This document shows positions 35,164 through 44,896 of a DNA stretch of 64,000 nucleotides, in pieces (positions within the stretch are counted from its first letter, which is position 1; every line of letters starts with the position of its first letter). A model generated the notes under the pieces. It was not told the origin of the DNA, did not search any database, and saw only the letters and a program-made list of their open reading frames with translations. Source of the DNA: Owenweeksia sp048267305 (GTDB lineage Bacteria; Bacteroidota; Bacteroidia; Flavobacteriales; Schleiferiaceae); NCBI GenBank assembly GCA_048267305.1, contig JBLWXT010000019.1, forward strand, positions 8,302 through 72,301. Direction: 5' to 3'. Made by a program: the position numbers and the translations under genes.

Positions 35164-37888
35164 GTGAACAATACTCAAATAAGTGCCCTTCTTTCCTATT
35201 TACATCAATGCTATGTTGCCGATAATCGTCAGCTGAGGCTTTCCAATTTTCTGAATCCCAGTAAGGTGGAGCACCTCCTTTTGTTTGATGGTGAGGAGGA
35301 GCTTCTCAACGACCTTTCGCCTAAGGTGGCTCTGCCCGAAAAGTATGCTACAGAGGTATCTAAAATGGTGCAGTTGTATCAAAAGGAGAAAGAACTGATC
35401 TATGGATCTATGTTTTTATTGGGAACTGAAACGGTTTTGGGTAAAGCTCAAAAGTTATGTGCACCTCTGTTATTGTTTCCCGCCACCATACAGTTTGAAA
35501 AAGGCTACCACTTTGTTTATATAGAAAAGGAGAACTGGAAACTGAATACTTCCGCCCTGAGGTTGTTGAGTAGCGAGGCAGATGGAACTACGGCTATAGA
35601 GGAAATAGGAAAGGAGATGCCTGAGTTTCCCTTTGGGTATGGCGAAGTGGGAAATATTGGCCGCTTGCTTAAAAGGTATTTCCCTGATTTGGATACCGAA
35701 GCTTTGTTGATGTACCCCGAACTTTGGGGAGAGAATAAAATCAAACGACAGTTACAGCCTAAGCAGCGATCGGAAATTCCATTTTTTAAATTGATACCTG
35801 CATCGGGTTTAGGAATAGTTACAAAGTCAGCAGACACCTATGGTATTCTTTCTGAGCTGGAAGAGCTGGGCAAGACCAATGCCTATTCCCAAACCTTAAG
35901 AGCTGTTTTTGGTCAATCAGTTTTTAAGAAGGCAAGAGATACCACTCCACCCTATTTGCCAACAGTGTTAAATGAGGCCCAAAAACGGGCACTCCTAAAC
36001 GCAAGGTCTGAAACCTTATCTCTGGTTGTGGGTCCACCGGGAACGGGCAAATCATACACCATAGCCTGCATGGCCTTGGATCACTTAATGCGTGGAGAGT
36101 CTGTTTTAATTACCTCAAAGCAGGATGAGGCAGTGGATGTAGTGGCTCGTAAAATTGAGGAGTTGCTGCACACGGATGAGGTGATGATGCGTGGCGGAGC
36201 CAAAAGTAATCTCAGAAAAGTAAAAGCCACACTGAGGAATCAATTAAATAAACCTATCGGGGCCAAAAGAAACAGGTTTACCATTTCTGATCTCGTTAAT
36301 ATAAACTCACAAATCCTTGAACTTGAAACCAAGTTAAAAAAGCGGATTGAACTTGAGTTGGATTGGTCGGAAAAACTGCTGGGGAATAAAATTAGTGACA
36401 AAGTTAAATCTCTGATAATAAAAACCATACATGGCTGGTATGAGCCACACTGGAAAATATTGAATGAGCTGGAGGTATTGATAAATGAGCGCATTGAAAC
36501 AGGGAGAGATGCTATATATAACAACTATAGGATGGGTTTTGAGGAGATGTTACTCTGGCATCGGAGAACTTTGGAGGGCTTGAATCAAATGCTGAAAAAA
36601 AACAGAAGCAGTGATAGGGATGCCATTTTTGATAGATTAGATCATAATGTAATACTTAAAGCCTTTCCAATATGGCTTTGTAAGCTCTCCGATTTATACC
36701 GGGTACTGCCACAGCAAAAAGAGCTTTTTGATTTAGTGATTATTGATGAAGCCAGCCAATGTGATATGGCTACCAGCATGGCGGCCATTCAGCGGGCAAA
36801 GCGGGTGGTGATTTGTGGTGATCCTAATCAACTGCGCCATTCTTCATTTCTCTCTAAACCGAAAATGCTACAATTGCTGCAAAAGGAAGGTCTGGATCAA
36901 AGCTATCTGGTGAATTTCAATTTCAGGGAAACCAGTTTGCTGGATATGATTAGCCGACAGCTGAAAAGTCAAAATCAGGTTTCATTTTTAGATGAACATT
37001 ATCGTTCTGTACCTGAAATTATCCGGTTTTCCAACAAGGAATTTTATAGCAACTCACTTCGTGTAATGAATGAGCGGCCAATAAAAAACAGAGGGTCTGG
37101 GACATTTTGAAATACGAGTAAACGGCAGAAGAAGTGCGAAAGGCATCAATGAAATGGAGGCCGAGGAAGTGCTGAGCCGTATTGAGCAGATAATTTTAGA
37201 GGAACATGATTTAGACCTGCCACTAAAAAGTAGCATAGGTGTTTTGTCTCCCCTTCGGGATCAGGCGGATTACATATCGTCTTTGTTGAGCTCCCGGCTC
37301 GATTTAAATCAGATGGCGGAGCATCGTATTACAGCAGGCACTGCCTACTCCTTTCAGGGAGAGGAGCGTGACGTTATGTTTTTGTCTTTTGCAGTAGATA
37401 TGGATAGTCACCATTCATCCTTTGTTCACATCAATAAACCGGATGTGTTTAATGTATCCATCACTCGTGCTAAAAGCCGGCAATATGTGCTGCACTCTGT
37501 GGAGCCTAAAAAGCTAGCCGCAGACCATTACCTCCGCATGTATCTGGAAGATATGGACAGGGAAACTTTCATACCGAATCAGGCACAACAATCACATGAC
37601 TTTTTTCTGGCAGAGGTTCTTGCTTTTTTAAGTGAGCACCAATTAGAAAGCTGGACCTACTTCTCCATTGCGGGAGTTCCCATTGACCTCTTGGTGAAAA
37701 CCAGGAATGGTCTTAAGGGAATAGATTTAATCGGTTATCCGGGTCAATATCGTGAAGCCCTTACTGTAGAGCGTTTTAAGATATTGGGAAGGGCCGGTGT
37801 TTCTGTTTTTCCTCTTGCTTATTCCTTTTGGAAGTTGAGGAGGGAAGAATGTGAGCTTGAGCTAAAATCATTTCTTGAAGCCAATTAA
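35164..37888 (+). pseudogene. SF1 (COG1112-type) helicase with possible C-terminal nuclease, frameshifted
   Basis: Two ORFs make one broken gene of about 907 codons. Part 1 (GTG at 35164 to stop at 37110) has Walker A VVGPPGTGKSYT (Gly290-Ser297), Walker B VIIDEASQ (near 527) and GDPNQL. The next frame continues from about 37095 to 37888, and its codons before the ATG at 37154 read as good protein (GHFEIRVNG). It holds the late helicase motifs (AYSFQGEERDV, NVSITRAKSR) and a C-terminal Vsr/DUF559-like endonuclease segment (PIDLLV...GIDLIG). One base gained or two lost near the A6 run at 37083-37088 or the GGG after it explains the break. Possibly a sequencing error or programmed shift. Confidence 0.85.
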
Positions 37889-37949
37889 TGGTATCGGTGG
37901 TGGGGCAATGACGGTAACATTCATCACCAACAACCTCTGTGGTTTATTT

Positions 37950-37957
37950 TACTTTTG
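37950..37957 (+). promoter_or_regulatory. -7 element of the fatty acid hydroxylase gene
   Basis: TACTTTTG, a match to TAnnTTTG, 19 bases before the ATG at 37977. No good -33 TTG is visible at the usual distance. Confidence 0.45.
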
Positions 37958-37976
37958 GCCATCTTCTTAAAGCGCT

Positions 37977-38852
37977 ATGAATAAAGACAACATCTTCGAT
38001 CTCCCCTTTATGGATAATGTGGCATTCCCCATTCTTGTAGGGGTTTTTGCCTTCTTTGCACTATTGGAGTTTTTCTTTGTGCTAAGACCATGGAAAGCAA
38101 AACGATTACCAAGATGGATTCACAACAGCCTGCTTTCTGTTACGGGATTACCACTGGCTCGCTTGTTCCTTTTGCCGGTTACAGTGTATTCGGCTTACTA
38201 TTTTGGCGAACACAATATTGGTATTTTAAACTGGGTTGAACTTCCAACTTGGTTGGAGTGGACATTGGGTTTACTGGTACTTGACTATGCGATTTACATC
38301 TGGCACAGACTTAATCATAAAATTCCATTTTTGTGGCGTTTTCATAATGTTCATCATGCTGATACAGAAATGGATATTTCAACAGCCATCCGCTTTCACT
38401 TTGGTGAGTTATTGATGTCTATTCCCTTTCGCCTTGTGATTATTGCTATTTCCGGGGTTTCACCAATGATGTTATTATTATTTGAAGTGGTGTTTGAATC
38501 CGCCACGCTTTTTCATCATAGCAATATAAAGCTCCCCTTATGGCTGGAAGGGACTTTGGTAAAGTTTATTGTCACCCCTCGTATGCACGGCATTCATCAC
38601 TCTATAGTTAAGGATGAAACCGACAGCAATTATTCCACAGTGCTCAATTGGTGGGACAGGCTGCACGGCACCAAGCGTTTGAATATTAAGCAAGAGGATA
38701 TAGTTATTGGAGTACCCGCCTATCGCGAAAAGGACGACAATAAATTTTGGATGCTGCTGATCCATCCCTTTAAAAAGCAGAGGGAGTGGAAGCTGAAAAA
38801 TGGCACTGTTCCCATAAGGAGGGAAGAGGAAAAAGAAGAGGTTTTTAAGTAG
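37977..38852 (+). CDS. Sterol desaturase / fatty acid hydroxylase family membrane protein
   Basis: A 291-aa integral membrane protein with about four to six hydrophobic helices. The histidine clusters of the di-iron fatty acid hydroxylase superfamily are present: HRLNH, FHNVHHAD, then HHSN and HGIHHS in the C-terminal half. These would ligate a non-haem di-iron centre. The lipid substrate is unknown. It has its own -7 element and lies 54 bases before the MFS gene, which has another, so the two may be separately transcribed. Confidence 0.88.
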   Translation: MNKDNIFDLPFMDNVAFPILVGVFAFFALLEFFFVLRPWKAKRLPRWIHNSLLSVTGLPLARLFLLPVTVYSAYYFGEHNIGILNWVELPTWLEWTLGLLVLDYAIYIWHRLNHKIPFLWRFHNVHHADTEMDISTAIRFHFGELLMSIPFRLVIIAISGVSPMMLLLFEVVFESATLFHHSNIKLPLWLEGTLVKFIVTPRMHGIHHSIVKDETDSNYSTVLNWWDRLHGTKRLNIKQEDIVIGVPAYREKDDNKFWMLLIHPFKKQREWKLKNGTVPIRREEEKEEVFK

Positions 38853-38882
38853 GTAATTAGATGTTTCGTTTAGGCGAAGATT

Positions 38883-38890
38883 TACTTTTG
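38883..38890 (+). promoter_or_regulatory. -7 element of the MFS gene
   Basis: TACTTTTG, a match to TAnnTTTG, 16 bases before the MFS start at 38907, in the 54-base gap after the hydroxylase gene. The -33 region is weak. Confidence 0.4.
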
Positions 38891-38906
38891 CGGCTACAAA
38901 CAAGCC

Positions 38907-40163
38907 ATGGCAAGAAACGATCCTTACGCTGCTCTCCGCTTTCCCGAATTCAGGATTTTTATGGTATTGCGCTTTGCCTCAGTATTTGCATGGTCTATGC
39001 AATTTGTGGTAATAGAGTGGGAAATTTATCAGCTTACCAAAGATCCCTTGTCTTTGGGGATGATAGGCCTGATGGAAGTGATTCCTGCCGTTTCTATGGC
39101 GCTTTTTGCAGGTCATTATGTTGATCAGGTTGAAAAACGGAATCTCCTCATAAAATGCCTCCTGGGTTTTCTGGTTATTAGCACCGGGCTCTTTTTGCTC
39201 ACCTGGCCCGTTATTACCGAAAGTATGGAAACCCAAACCATAGTTTGGTCTATTTATGCTCTTGTTTTCGTTGGTGGCTTTATCCGTGCCTTTATTGGGC
39301 CTACAGTATTCTCACTGTTTTCTTTGGTTGTTCCAAAATCTGTGTACGCCAATGGCGCCACATGGAGCAGTAGTGCATGGCAAATGGGTTCTGTAATTGG
39401 GCCTGCAGTGGGTGGCTTGGCCATTGGGTTAATCGGTGTGCATTGGTCAATGCTTATAATTGTAGGTGTGGCTTTAGTGGCCATTTTGGCTTTGTTGCGT
39501 ATTTCCGTTAAGCCTATTCTCAATACCAAAAAAGGTGAGCCAATTGGTAAAAGCTTGCGTGAAGGTTTGGAGTTTGTATTTAAAACCAAAGTGGTTTTAG
39601 GAGCCATTTCGCTGGATATGTTTGCCGTATTGTTTGGTGGCGCTATAGCGCTGCTCCCCGTGTTTGCTACAGATATTCTTAAGGTAGGATCAACCGGCTT
39701 CGGCATTTTACGCGCTGCACCTGCCGTAGGTTCCTTTCTTACCATGATGACGGTAGCTTATTTTCCATTAAACAAAAATGCGGGTATGAAACTGCTGGCG
39801 GCCATTTTCGGTTTTGGGATATGTATTATCGTGTTTGGTATTTCCGAAATATTTTGGATTTCACTGATAGCTCTCTTCCTGAGCGGAGTAACGGATGGTG
39901 TGAGCGTGGTTATCCGCCAAACTATTTTACAACTAAAAACCCCTGATCACATGCGTGGACGTGTAGCCTCGGTAAACTCCATGTTTGTTGGTTCATCTAA
40001 TGAGCTGGGCGCTTTTGAAAGCGGATTAACGGCACGACTGTTTGGTACAGTAAGGGCGGTAGTGCTTGGAGGGACACTAACCCTGATTACGGTTATTGGT
40101 ACCGGAGCATTAGTACCGAAATTGAGGAAACTGGATTTTGAAAAGGATTTGGAAGAGGGGTAG
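38907..40163 (+). CDS. MFS transporter (MDR/enterobactin-exporter-like)
   Basis: A 418-aa protein with about twelve hydrophobic helices, starting ARNDPYAALRFPEFRIFM and with a D-R-x-rich cytoplasmic loop at the centre. It resembles the MFS_3 / EntS-type efflux group. Export of a small hydrophobic compound or siderophore is a family-level guess; the substrate cannot be read. The last residues are charged and cytoplasmic. A GGTAAA/TTTACC hairpin at about 40178-40195 follows but lacks a T-run. Confidence 0.87.
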   Translation: MARNDPYAALRFPEFRIFMVLRFASVFAWSMQFVVIEWEIYQLTKDPLSLGMIGLMEVIPAVSMALFAGHYVDQVEKRNLLIKCLLGFLVISTGLFLLTWPVITESMETQTIVWSIYALVFVGGFIRAFIGPTVFSLFSLVVPKSVYANGATWSSSAWQMGSVIGPAVGGLAIGLIGVHWSMLIIVGVALVAILALLRISVKPILNTKKGEPIGKSLREGLEFVFKTKVVLGAISLDMFAVLFGGAIALLPVFATDILKVGSTGFGILRAAPAVGSFLTMMTVAYFPLNKNAGMKLLAAIFGFGICIIVFGISEIFWISLIALFLSGVTDGVSVVIRQTILQLKTPDHMRGRVASVNSMFVGSSNELGAFESGLTARLFGTVRAVVLGGTLTLITVIGTGALVPKLRKLDFEKDLEEG

Positions 40164-40303
40164 GGAAAGCGCATTAGGGTAAATGTTTTTTTACCACAAC
40201 GGCTGATGGATTTATCGGAGCTTCTGTAAATTTACTCTTATATCTCGCGGCCAATATGTGAAAGTCATTCTTTACAAATTTGAAGTTGTACCCGTGAGGT
40301 GAA

Positions 40304-40332
40304 TTGCGGTAATTCATTTTAAGAAACCGCAA
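40304..40332 (+). promoter_or_regulatory. 5'-leader hairpin before the 491-aa secreted protein
   Basis: TTGCGGT (40304-40310) pairs with ACCGCAA (40326-40332) across a 15-base loop, ending 9 bases before the ATG at 40342. It could affect ribosome access or simply be a binding site; no ligand-type structure is recognisable. Confidence 0.3.
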
Positions 40333-40341
40333 GCCATCAAT

Positions 40342-41817
40342 ATGTCAAACCGCATCTTTATCTCAGTAATCGCTGCCCTTTTTATTTATTTCAATAAAGT
40401 AAATGCTCAAGCCATTCCTCCTTCCGGTGGAGAACTGACATATGAGTATATAGGTGATTCTAGCGGTATTCCTCACCACTACGCGGTATTGCTAAAAATC
40501 TACAGACGGGCTGATAGCTCAGTCCGAGTGCCATTGTCCGGGCTTTTGTCGTCTTCTTGTTTCTCCAGTAAAACTTTGAGTTTGAAACCATATATTCCAA
40601 ACATGGCTGAAAACCATGGTGGGGTGCCTATAAAAGAAGGGGTAAATTGTGGAGATACCTTAGGGCCGGATAGTTTAGATTTATTTGCGTACTACTATGC
40701 AGATACAGTTGTTCTCGGAGGAGTTTGCACCAATTTTAAGTTCGCTTACAGTGAGTGTTGCAGAGATTCTGCTATTTCAAATATCAATCTTCCAGAGTCG
40801 GCTCCTATGTTGCTTACAGCCATTTTAAACAATGTGCATGGCCCAAACACATCACCTGTACTTGAACGCCAACCCCGCTATAAATTCTGCAAGGGTCAGC
40901 CAGCTTTATCGTTGATGTATGCTTTTGAGCCAGATGTTGATTCCTTAGCATTTCGTTTTAAAGCGGCCCACTTTACCTATGGCAACCCGGTAAATTATTT
41001 GGCTGGCTACAGCTTTAACCATCCTTTAGATACCTCCTGGACTTCCCTCAATGGCAATTTTATTTTTAACCCTAAAGAGGCGGGCATCTATACTGTAGTT
41101 TATGAATTATTGGAGTATAGATACGATAGTACAGTGGCTTCTTGGATATCTATCGGTAAAACGATTCGTGAGATTAATTATACAGTAAGGGATAGTTGCC
41201 CGGATTATCTATATACTTCCTATGCCGGTGGGCTAATACCCAAGGATACCATTAGGGGTTTAAGCATTGGAGATACCGTGTTTACAATTAAAACCAACGT
41301 CTTTAATGTATCCGGATTGTGGTATGATGGGGCAGGGTTTAGGTTAGTGGGGCCCAATTCCGTGATAAGGCCTTTAACAGGGGCGTCAACCAGTGCAAAC
41401 CCGGCTTTGCTTTCAGATTCCATTACAATAAAACTACATCGGGCTGCAAGTGATTCTGGGGTATATGTACTGCATTTTAAGGGTTGGAGTTTGTATAACT
41501 GGTGTGGAAATATTTACCTGAGTGATGTGGTCTACTTAATTGTAGATACATCTCATACTATCGCTATAAACGAAAAGAATTTATACAATAAAGTCTTTAT
41601 TTACCCCAACCCAACCGATAATAAGTTCACTTTGCAAACAGGTGAATATCTTCCCGAAAGGATAACTCTGATTGATATGCAGGGAAGGGAACTGAAATCC
41701 ATCAAACCAATTTCAACCAAATCAGAAATCGATGTTTCGGAATTTTCGAGTGGGGTGTATTTACTCAAGGTGGATGTTGGCGGGCAGCAGGTAATGAGAC
41801 TTATACAGAAAATGTGA
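40342..41817 (+). CDS. T9SS-exported protein with type A sorting domain
   Basis: A 491-aa protein with a signal peptide (ending VNAQA). The opening SGGELTYEYIGD...HHYAVLLKIYRR is the start typical of large Bacteroidota surface proteins (GG.ltY...Y.v.l.lYRdC). The middle is β-sandwich-like with several Cys. The last 80 residues are a type A T9SS sorting domain (IYPNPTDNKFTL...ITLIDMQGRELKS...SSGVYLLKV). It is exported through the T9SS, the tail probably cut by PorU. Cargo function unknown. Convergent with the toxin remnant. Confidence 0.88.
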   Translation: MSNRIFISVIAALFIYFNKVNAQAIPPSGGELTYEYIGDSSGIPHHYAVLLKIYRRADSSVRVPLSGLLSSSCFSSKTLSLKPYIPNMAENHGGVPIKEGVNCGDTLGPDSLDLFAYYYADTVVLGGVCTNFKFAYSECCRDSAISNINLPESAPMLLTAILNNVHGPNTSPVLERQPRYKFCKGQPALSLMYAFEPDVDSLAFRFKAAHFTYGNPVNYLAGYSFNHPLDTSWTSLNGNFIFNPKEAGIYTVVYELLEYRYDSTVASWISIGKTIREINYTVRDSCPDYLYTSYAGGLIPKDTIRGLSIGDTVFTIKTNVFNVSGLWYDGAGFRLVGPNSVIRPLTGASTSANPALLSDSITIKLHRAASDSGVYVLHFKGWSLYNWCGNIYLSDVVYLIVDTSHTIAINEKNLYNKVFIYPNPTDNKFTLQTGEYLPERITLIDMQGRELKSIKPISTKSEIDVSEFSSGVYLLKVDVGGQQVMRLIQKM

Positions 41818-41819
41818 GG

Positions 41820-42192
41820 TCAGACCATTTTAAGGTCTGAAATGCGCCCGAATTGCTTTCTGTTTAATGTGCCCAATGGAATGGAGTTAGTCATGGAAGT
41901 TGCCGCTATTAAAATATCCGCAAGGTCTATTAGTTGGCTTTTGCGTTTCAACTCCAAATAGATATCAATGGCAGCTTCTGCACACTTCTTGTCTAATGGC
42001 AGCACTGTCAAATTATCTGTGAGTGCCTTCCAGTAATCTGGGAATGATGAGCTATTACAAATGCCTATTTCTTAGTGGGTAACGGTAGAAATAGCAAAAT
42101 CATCAAATTCCTGAAGACTTTTATAGAAATAGGAATTCTCCTTTTTCTTTTCGGAATAAATCGATTAGAATGGAAGAGTCTAGGAGTATCAT
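41820..42192 (-). pseudogene. Decayed PIN-domain (VapC-like) toxin
   Basis: The minus strand starts at an ATG (42192) overlapping the antitoxin stop. It reads MILLDSSILIDLFRKEKGE, the Asp-containing start of a PIN domain, then shifts frame in an A/G-rich run. It continues SYFYKSLQEFDDFAISTVTH, meets an in-frame TAA where an aromatic residue is expected, and runs on through EIGICNSSS to the intact C-terminal half (LIDLADILIAATSM, the third acidic motif). A frameshift and a nonsense codon together make this a pseudogene, not a sequencing slip. A 7-bp hairpin (41820-41840) ends it and faces the upstream convergent gene. Confidence 0.85.
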
Positions 42193-42422
42193 GCAAGCAG
42201 AGAGCTATTAATAGAATCACGTGCTTCTTGAAATGTGTTAATTTGAGTATCGTCCCAGGTAGGAGCGTCCAGAATTAGCCTTTTTAAGTCGTTGTTTTGG
42301 TTTGGCTTTTTTGAGGTAAGTCTGGCTTTTAAAATTGAAAATAGTTCTCTTGCCTTTTCATCAGGTAACTGAGATATCAATTCCAGAATACCTTTAAAGT
42401 TCATGTCAACCTTTACTTCCAT
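42189..42422 (-). CDS. Antitoxin of a VapBC-like module
   Basis: A 77-aa acidic protein (MEVKVDMNFKGILELISQLP), resembling small DUF2281/VapB-type antitoxins partnered with PIN toxins. Its stop overlaps the toxin ATG by 4 bases, the usual toxin-antitoxin coupling. The gene is intact though the toxin is broken. A perfect 14-bp palindrome abuts its start and may be the operator. Confidence 0.7.
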   Translation of the reverse strand: MEVKVDMNFKGILELISQLPDEKARELFSILKARLTSKKPNQNNDLKRLILDAPTWDDTQINTFQEARDSINSSLLA

Positions 42423-42426
42423 TTTT

Positions 42427-42440
42427 ATTCAAATTTGAAT
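42427..42440. promoter_or_regulatory. Palindromic candidate operator of the antitoxin gene
   Basis: ATTCAAATTTGAAT is a perfect 14-bp palindrome four bases upstream of the antitoxin start codon, where TA autoregulators normally bind. No TAnnTTTG element was found beside it. Confidence 0.45.
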
Positions 42441-42460
42441 ACCAAAGATGCCGAAACAGC

Positions 42461-43681
42461 TTAAATCACCTCCCCAACTACAAACGTGCTTCCACCCACA
42501 AAAATCAAGTCATCCGAGAGGGTGTGGGCTTTGGCGGCTCCAAGTGCCTTAGTAACGGATGGATAGCTTTTGCCCGAAAGGCCATAGCGAACAGCTTCAC
42601 GGCCCAGTTCTTCGGCATTTTTACCACGCGGGATTTCTGGTTTACAGAAGTAATAAATGGCATTTTTGGGCAGCATTCGCAGTATTGTGGAAATATCTTT
42701 ATCGCCTACCATGCCCCATACAATATGGAGTTGGCGGTACGATTCGCGCTTTAACTGATCCAGTACCATCTGCACTCCGGCTTCGTTGTGGGCGGTATCA
42801 CAAATTATTTTAGGCTTAGTGCCGATTTGCTCCCAACGTCCACGAAGACCGGTAAGTTGAGCGGCATGCTGTAAGGCCTCTTCAAGGTTTGCATTTAAAT
42901 CATGGCCTTGTTCTTTCAGCACTTTAACAGCTGCTAAAACAGTCCGAATATTTTTTTCCTGATAAATGCCTTTTAAGTCAAGCGCATCTACCGCTCGCCA
43001 TGGAATAAGGTCTTCTGCAAAGGAAATGGGAGATTTGCGCTCTTTGGCAATTTCTTCAAATACAGGGCTGCTTTCGTTATCGCGTTCACCTATCACTACA
43101 GGAATACCAGTTTTTATAATACCACCTTTTTCAGCTGCAATAAGGGCTTTGGTATTTCCTAAAAACTGAGTATGATCTAAACTGATATTTGTGATTACGC
43201 TTAATTCTGGTTTAACCACATTAGTACTGTCTAATCGGCCACCCATGCCAACCTCCAGTATGGCAATGTCTACCTGTTCATCTGCAAAATATTGAAATGC
43301 CATGCCTACCGTCATTTCAAAAAAGGACAGTCCGATGGAAGTAAAATGTGCTTGATGCTGCTCTACAAATGCGGTAACCTTTTCTTTGGGAATCATTTCT
43401 CCGTTTATACGGATGCGCTCTCTAAAGTCCTTTAGGTGAGGGGAGGTGTAAAGCCCCGTTTTGTAACCAGCCTTTTGAAATACGGCTGCCAACATGTGCG
43501 ATACGGAGCCTTTGCCATTGGTGCCCGCCACATGTACGCTTTTAAACTTGTGCTCGGGGTGGTCCAGTATTTCCATTAACTGGAGGGTGTTGTTGAGGTG
43601 GGCTTTATAAGCCACGCCACCCACGCGCTGGTACATGGGTAATTGCTCGAAGAGCCAATCGAGGCACTCCTGGTACGTCAT
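42461..43681 (-). CDS. folC: Bifunctional dihydrofolate/folylpolyglutamate synthase
   Basis: A 406-aa Mur-ligase-family enzyme that glutamylates dihydropteroate or tetrahydrofolate. The P-loop VAGTNGKGSVS lies near residues 51-61, followed by the TSPHL and EVGMGGRLDSTN motifs; HNEAG is in the C-terminal domain. The internal ATG at 43681 was preferred to one at 43738: it follows the tonB stop by one base, and the upstream extension is low-complexity reading of the tonB end. Last gene of exbB-exbD-tonB-folC. Confidence 0.95.
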   Translation of the reverse strand: MTYQECLDWLFEQLPMYQRVGGVAYKAHLNNTLQLMEILDHPEHKFKSVHVAGTNGKGSVSHMLAAVFQKAGYKTGLYTSPHLKDFRERIRINGEMIPKEKVTAFVEQHQAHFTSIGLSFFEMTVGMAFQYFADEQVDIAILEVGMGGRLDSTNVVKPELSVITNISLDHTQFLGNTKALIAAEKGGIIKTGIPVVIGERDNESSPVFEEIAKERKSPISFAEDLIPWRAVDALDLKGIYQEKNIRTVLAAVKVLKEQGHDLNANLEEALQHAAQLTGLRGRWEQIGTKPKIICDTAHNEAGVQMVLDQLKRESYRQLHIVWGMVGDKDISTILRMLPKNAIYYFCKPEIPRGKNAEELGREAVRYGLSGKSYPSVTKALGAAKAHTLSDDLIFVGGSTFVVGEVI

Positions 43682-43682
43682 G

Positions 43683-44498
43683 TTAGTTTTTTGAGAAGTT
43701 GTAGATGATGAAGCCGATTTGCTGACTGGGGGCGTCACTATCGGGCTGCCAAGTGGTTTTTAGGGCAGCGGCCTTGGCCTTGTCAAAGAGGCAGCCACTG
43801 GCTGTTGTAGTTGCAGCTCCTCCTGGAACTCTTTCCCCAGGTATGGCATTGGTTACTTTACCGTTTTGATCTACATATATTTTCACCACAACCCGGCCTT
43901 CATCCGTACAGGGGTAGTCGGGCTTGGGTTTGCTAAGCGCCTGACGGCCGGCTAACAGGTAGTTTCCGGTTCCACCTATGCCACCGCCACCGGTACTTCC
44001 TCCGGTTCGGCTTTTACTGTTGGGGTCTCCATCAGGGTCACCCTGATCACCGGGACCTTCCTTTTCACCTTCACCACCAGCTTTAGAGGTTTTTACGCTT
44101 TGCAGCATTTTCTCCAGTTCGCTGCTGGGTTTAGGTTTTTCAGGCTCCTGTACCTTAGGTTTTTCCTCAGTTTTGGGCTTATTTGTTCTTTTAGATTCCA
44201 CTGATGGAGCATCGGTAACATCCTGCGTTTGCACGGGAGTCTCCGCCTCCATAGGGTTTTCTACCGGGTCGGGATTGGTTTGCTGAGGTGTGGGCTCTGA
44301 AATGGCAGATTGGGCACCATCGGCCTGGTCGCCCATGCCTGTTGCCGAGTTTCCAAAATTTATAACGATTCCCTCTTCAGGCTTGGGTTCGGTATACTTT
44401 AAGCCTACAAGCAGAAACAATACTAGCAGTAAAGCATGAAAAACTATGGAGCCAATCAGCCCCTTTCTACGGTCTTTATCGTTCCATATTTCTTTCAT
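43683..44498 (-). CDS. tonB: TonB-like energy transducer
   Basis: A 271-aa protein with one N-terminal transmembrane helix (about 14-34), a long Pro/Glu/Lys-rich and then Gly-rich periplasmic spacer, and a C-terminal TonB-type domain (RQALSKPKPDYPCTDEGRVVVKIYVDQ). The ATG at 44498 sits one base after the exbD stop; the upstream alternative overlaps exbD. It would carry ExbB/ExbD energy to outer-membrane receptors. The C-terminal domain contains two Cys, possibly a disulfide. Confidence 0.88.
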   Translation of the reverse strand: MKEIWNDKDRRKGLIGSIVFHALLLVLFLLVGLKYTEPKPEEGIVINFGNSATGMGDQADGAQSAISEPTPQQTNPDPVENPMEAETPVQTQDVTDAPSVESKRTNKPKTEEKPKVQEPEKPKPSSELEKMLQSVKTSKAGGEGEKEGPGDQGDPDGDPNSKSRTGGSTGGGGIGGTGNYLLAGRQALSKPKPDYPCTDEGRVVVKIYVDQNGKVTNAIPGERVPGGAATTTASGCLFDKAKAAALKTTWQPDSDAPSQQIGFIIYNFSKN

Positions 44499-44499
44499 A

Positions 44500-44895
44500 C
44501 TACTTTTTTGGGTCAGTTGCCGCAATCATTTTTAGCTTATTGCGGTAAGCAATATCCATAACCATCACCACCTTTTCGTAAGGTACTGATTTATCTGCGC
44601 GAAGCATAACAACCGCTTCCGGATCGCCTTTAGTCTCCGCTAAAACAGCACTTTCAAGTTCTGACTCACTCACTAACTGTTTTCCAACAGATATGCGTAG
44701 GTCAGGGCCAATGTTTACCGTAACGGTAGGTTTTTTTACGGTTTGTACTTTACTGCTTGGTAGCTGTAAATCCAATGCCGAGCTGGTTACTAACGTAGAA
44801 GCAATCATAAAAAATATCAGCAACAGAAATACGATGTCCGTCATACTGGACATACTGAACTCTGCACTAACTCTATTTCTTCTTTTTAAGTCCAT
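44500..44895 (-). CDS. exbD: ExbD/TolR biopolymer transport protein
   Basis: A 131-aa protein with a short cytoplasmic N-terminus, one transmembrane helix (about 20-37, DIVFLLLIFFM) carrying the conserved Asp20 needed for proton use, and a periplasmic domain ending KMIAATDPKK. It forms the motor with ExbB. One base separates it from each neighbour's coding region, so tightly coupled. Confidence 0.95.
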   Translation of the reverse strand: MDLKRRNRVSAEFSMSSMTDIVFLLLIFFMIASTLVTSSALDLQLPSSKVQTVKKPTVTVNIGPDLRISVGKQLVSESELESAVLAETKGDPEAVVMLRADKSVPYEKVVMVMDIAYRNKLKMIAATDPKK

Positions 44896-44896
44896 C

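Noticed and set aside
33638..37888. LexA-like regulator with nuclease and helicase considered as prophage remnant
   Set aside because: No phage structural, integrase or terminase genes, and no attachment-site repeats were seen nearby.
40178..40195. GGTAAA/TTTACC hairpin after the MFS gene as a terminator
   Set aside because: Only 6 bp, weak, and not followed by a T-run.
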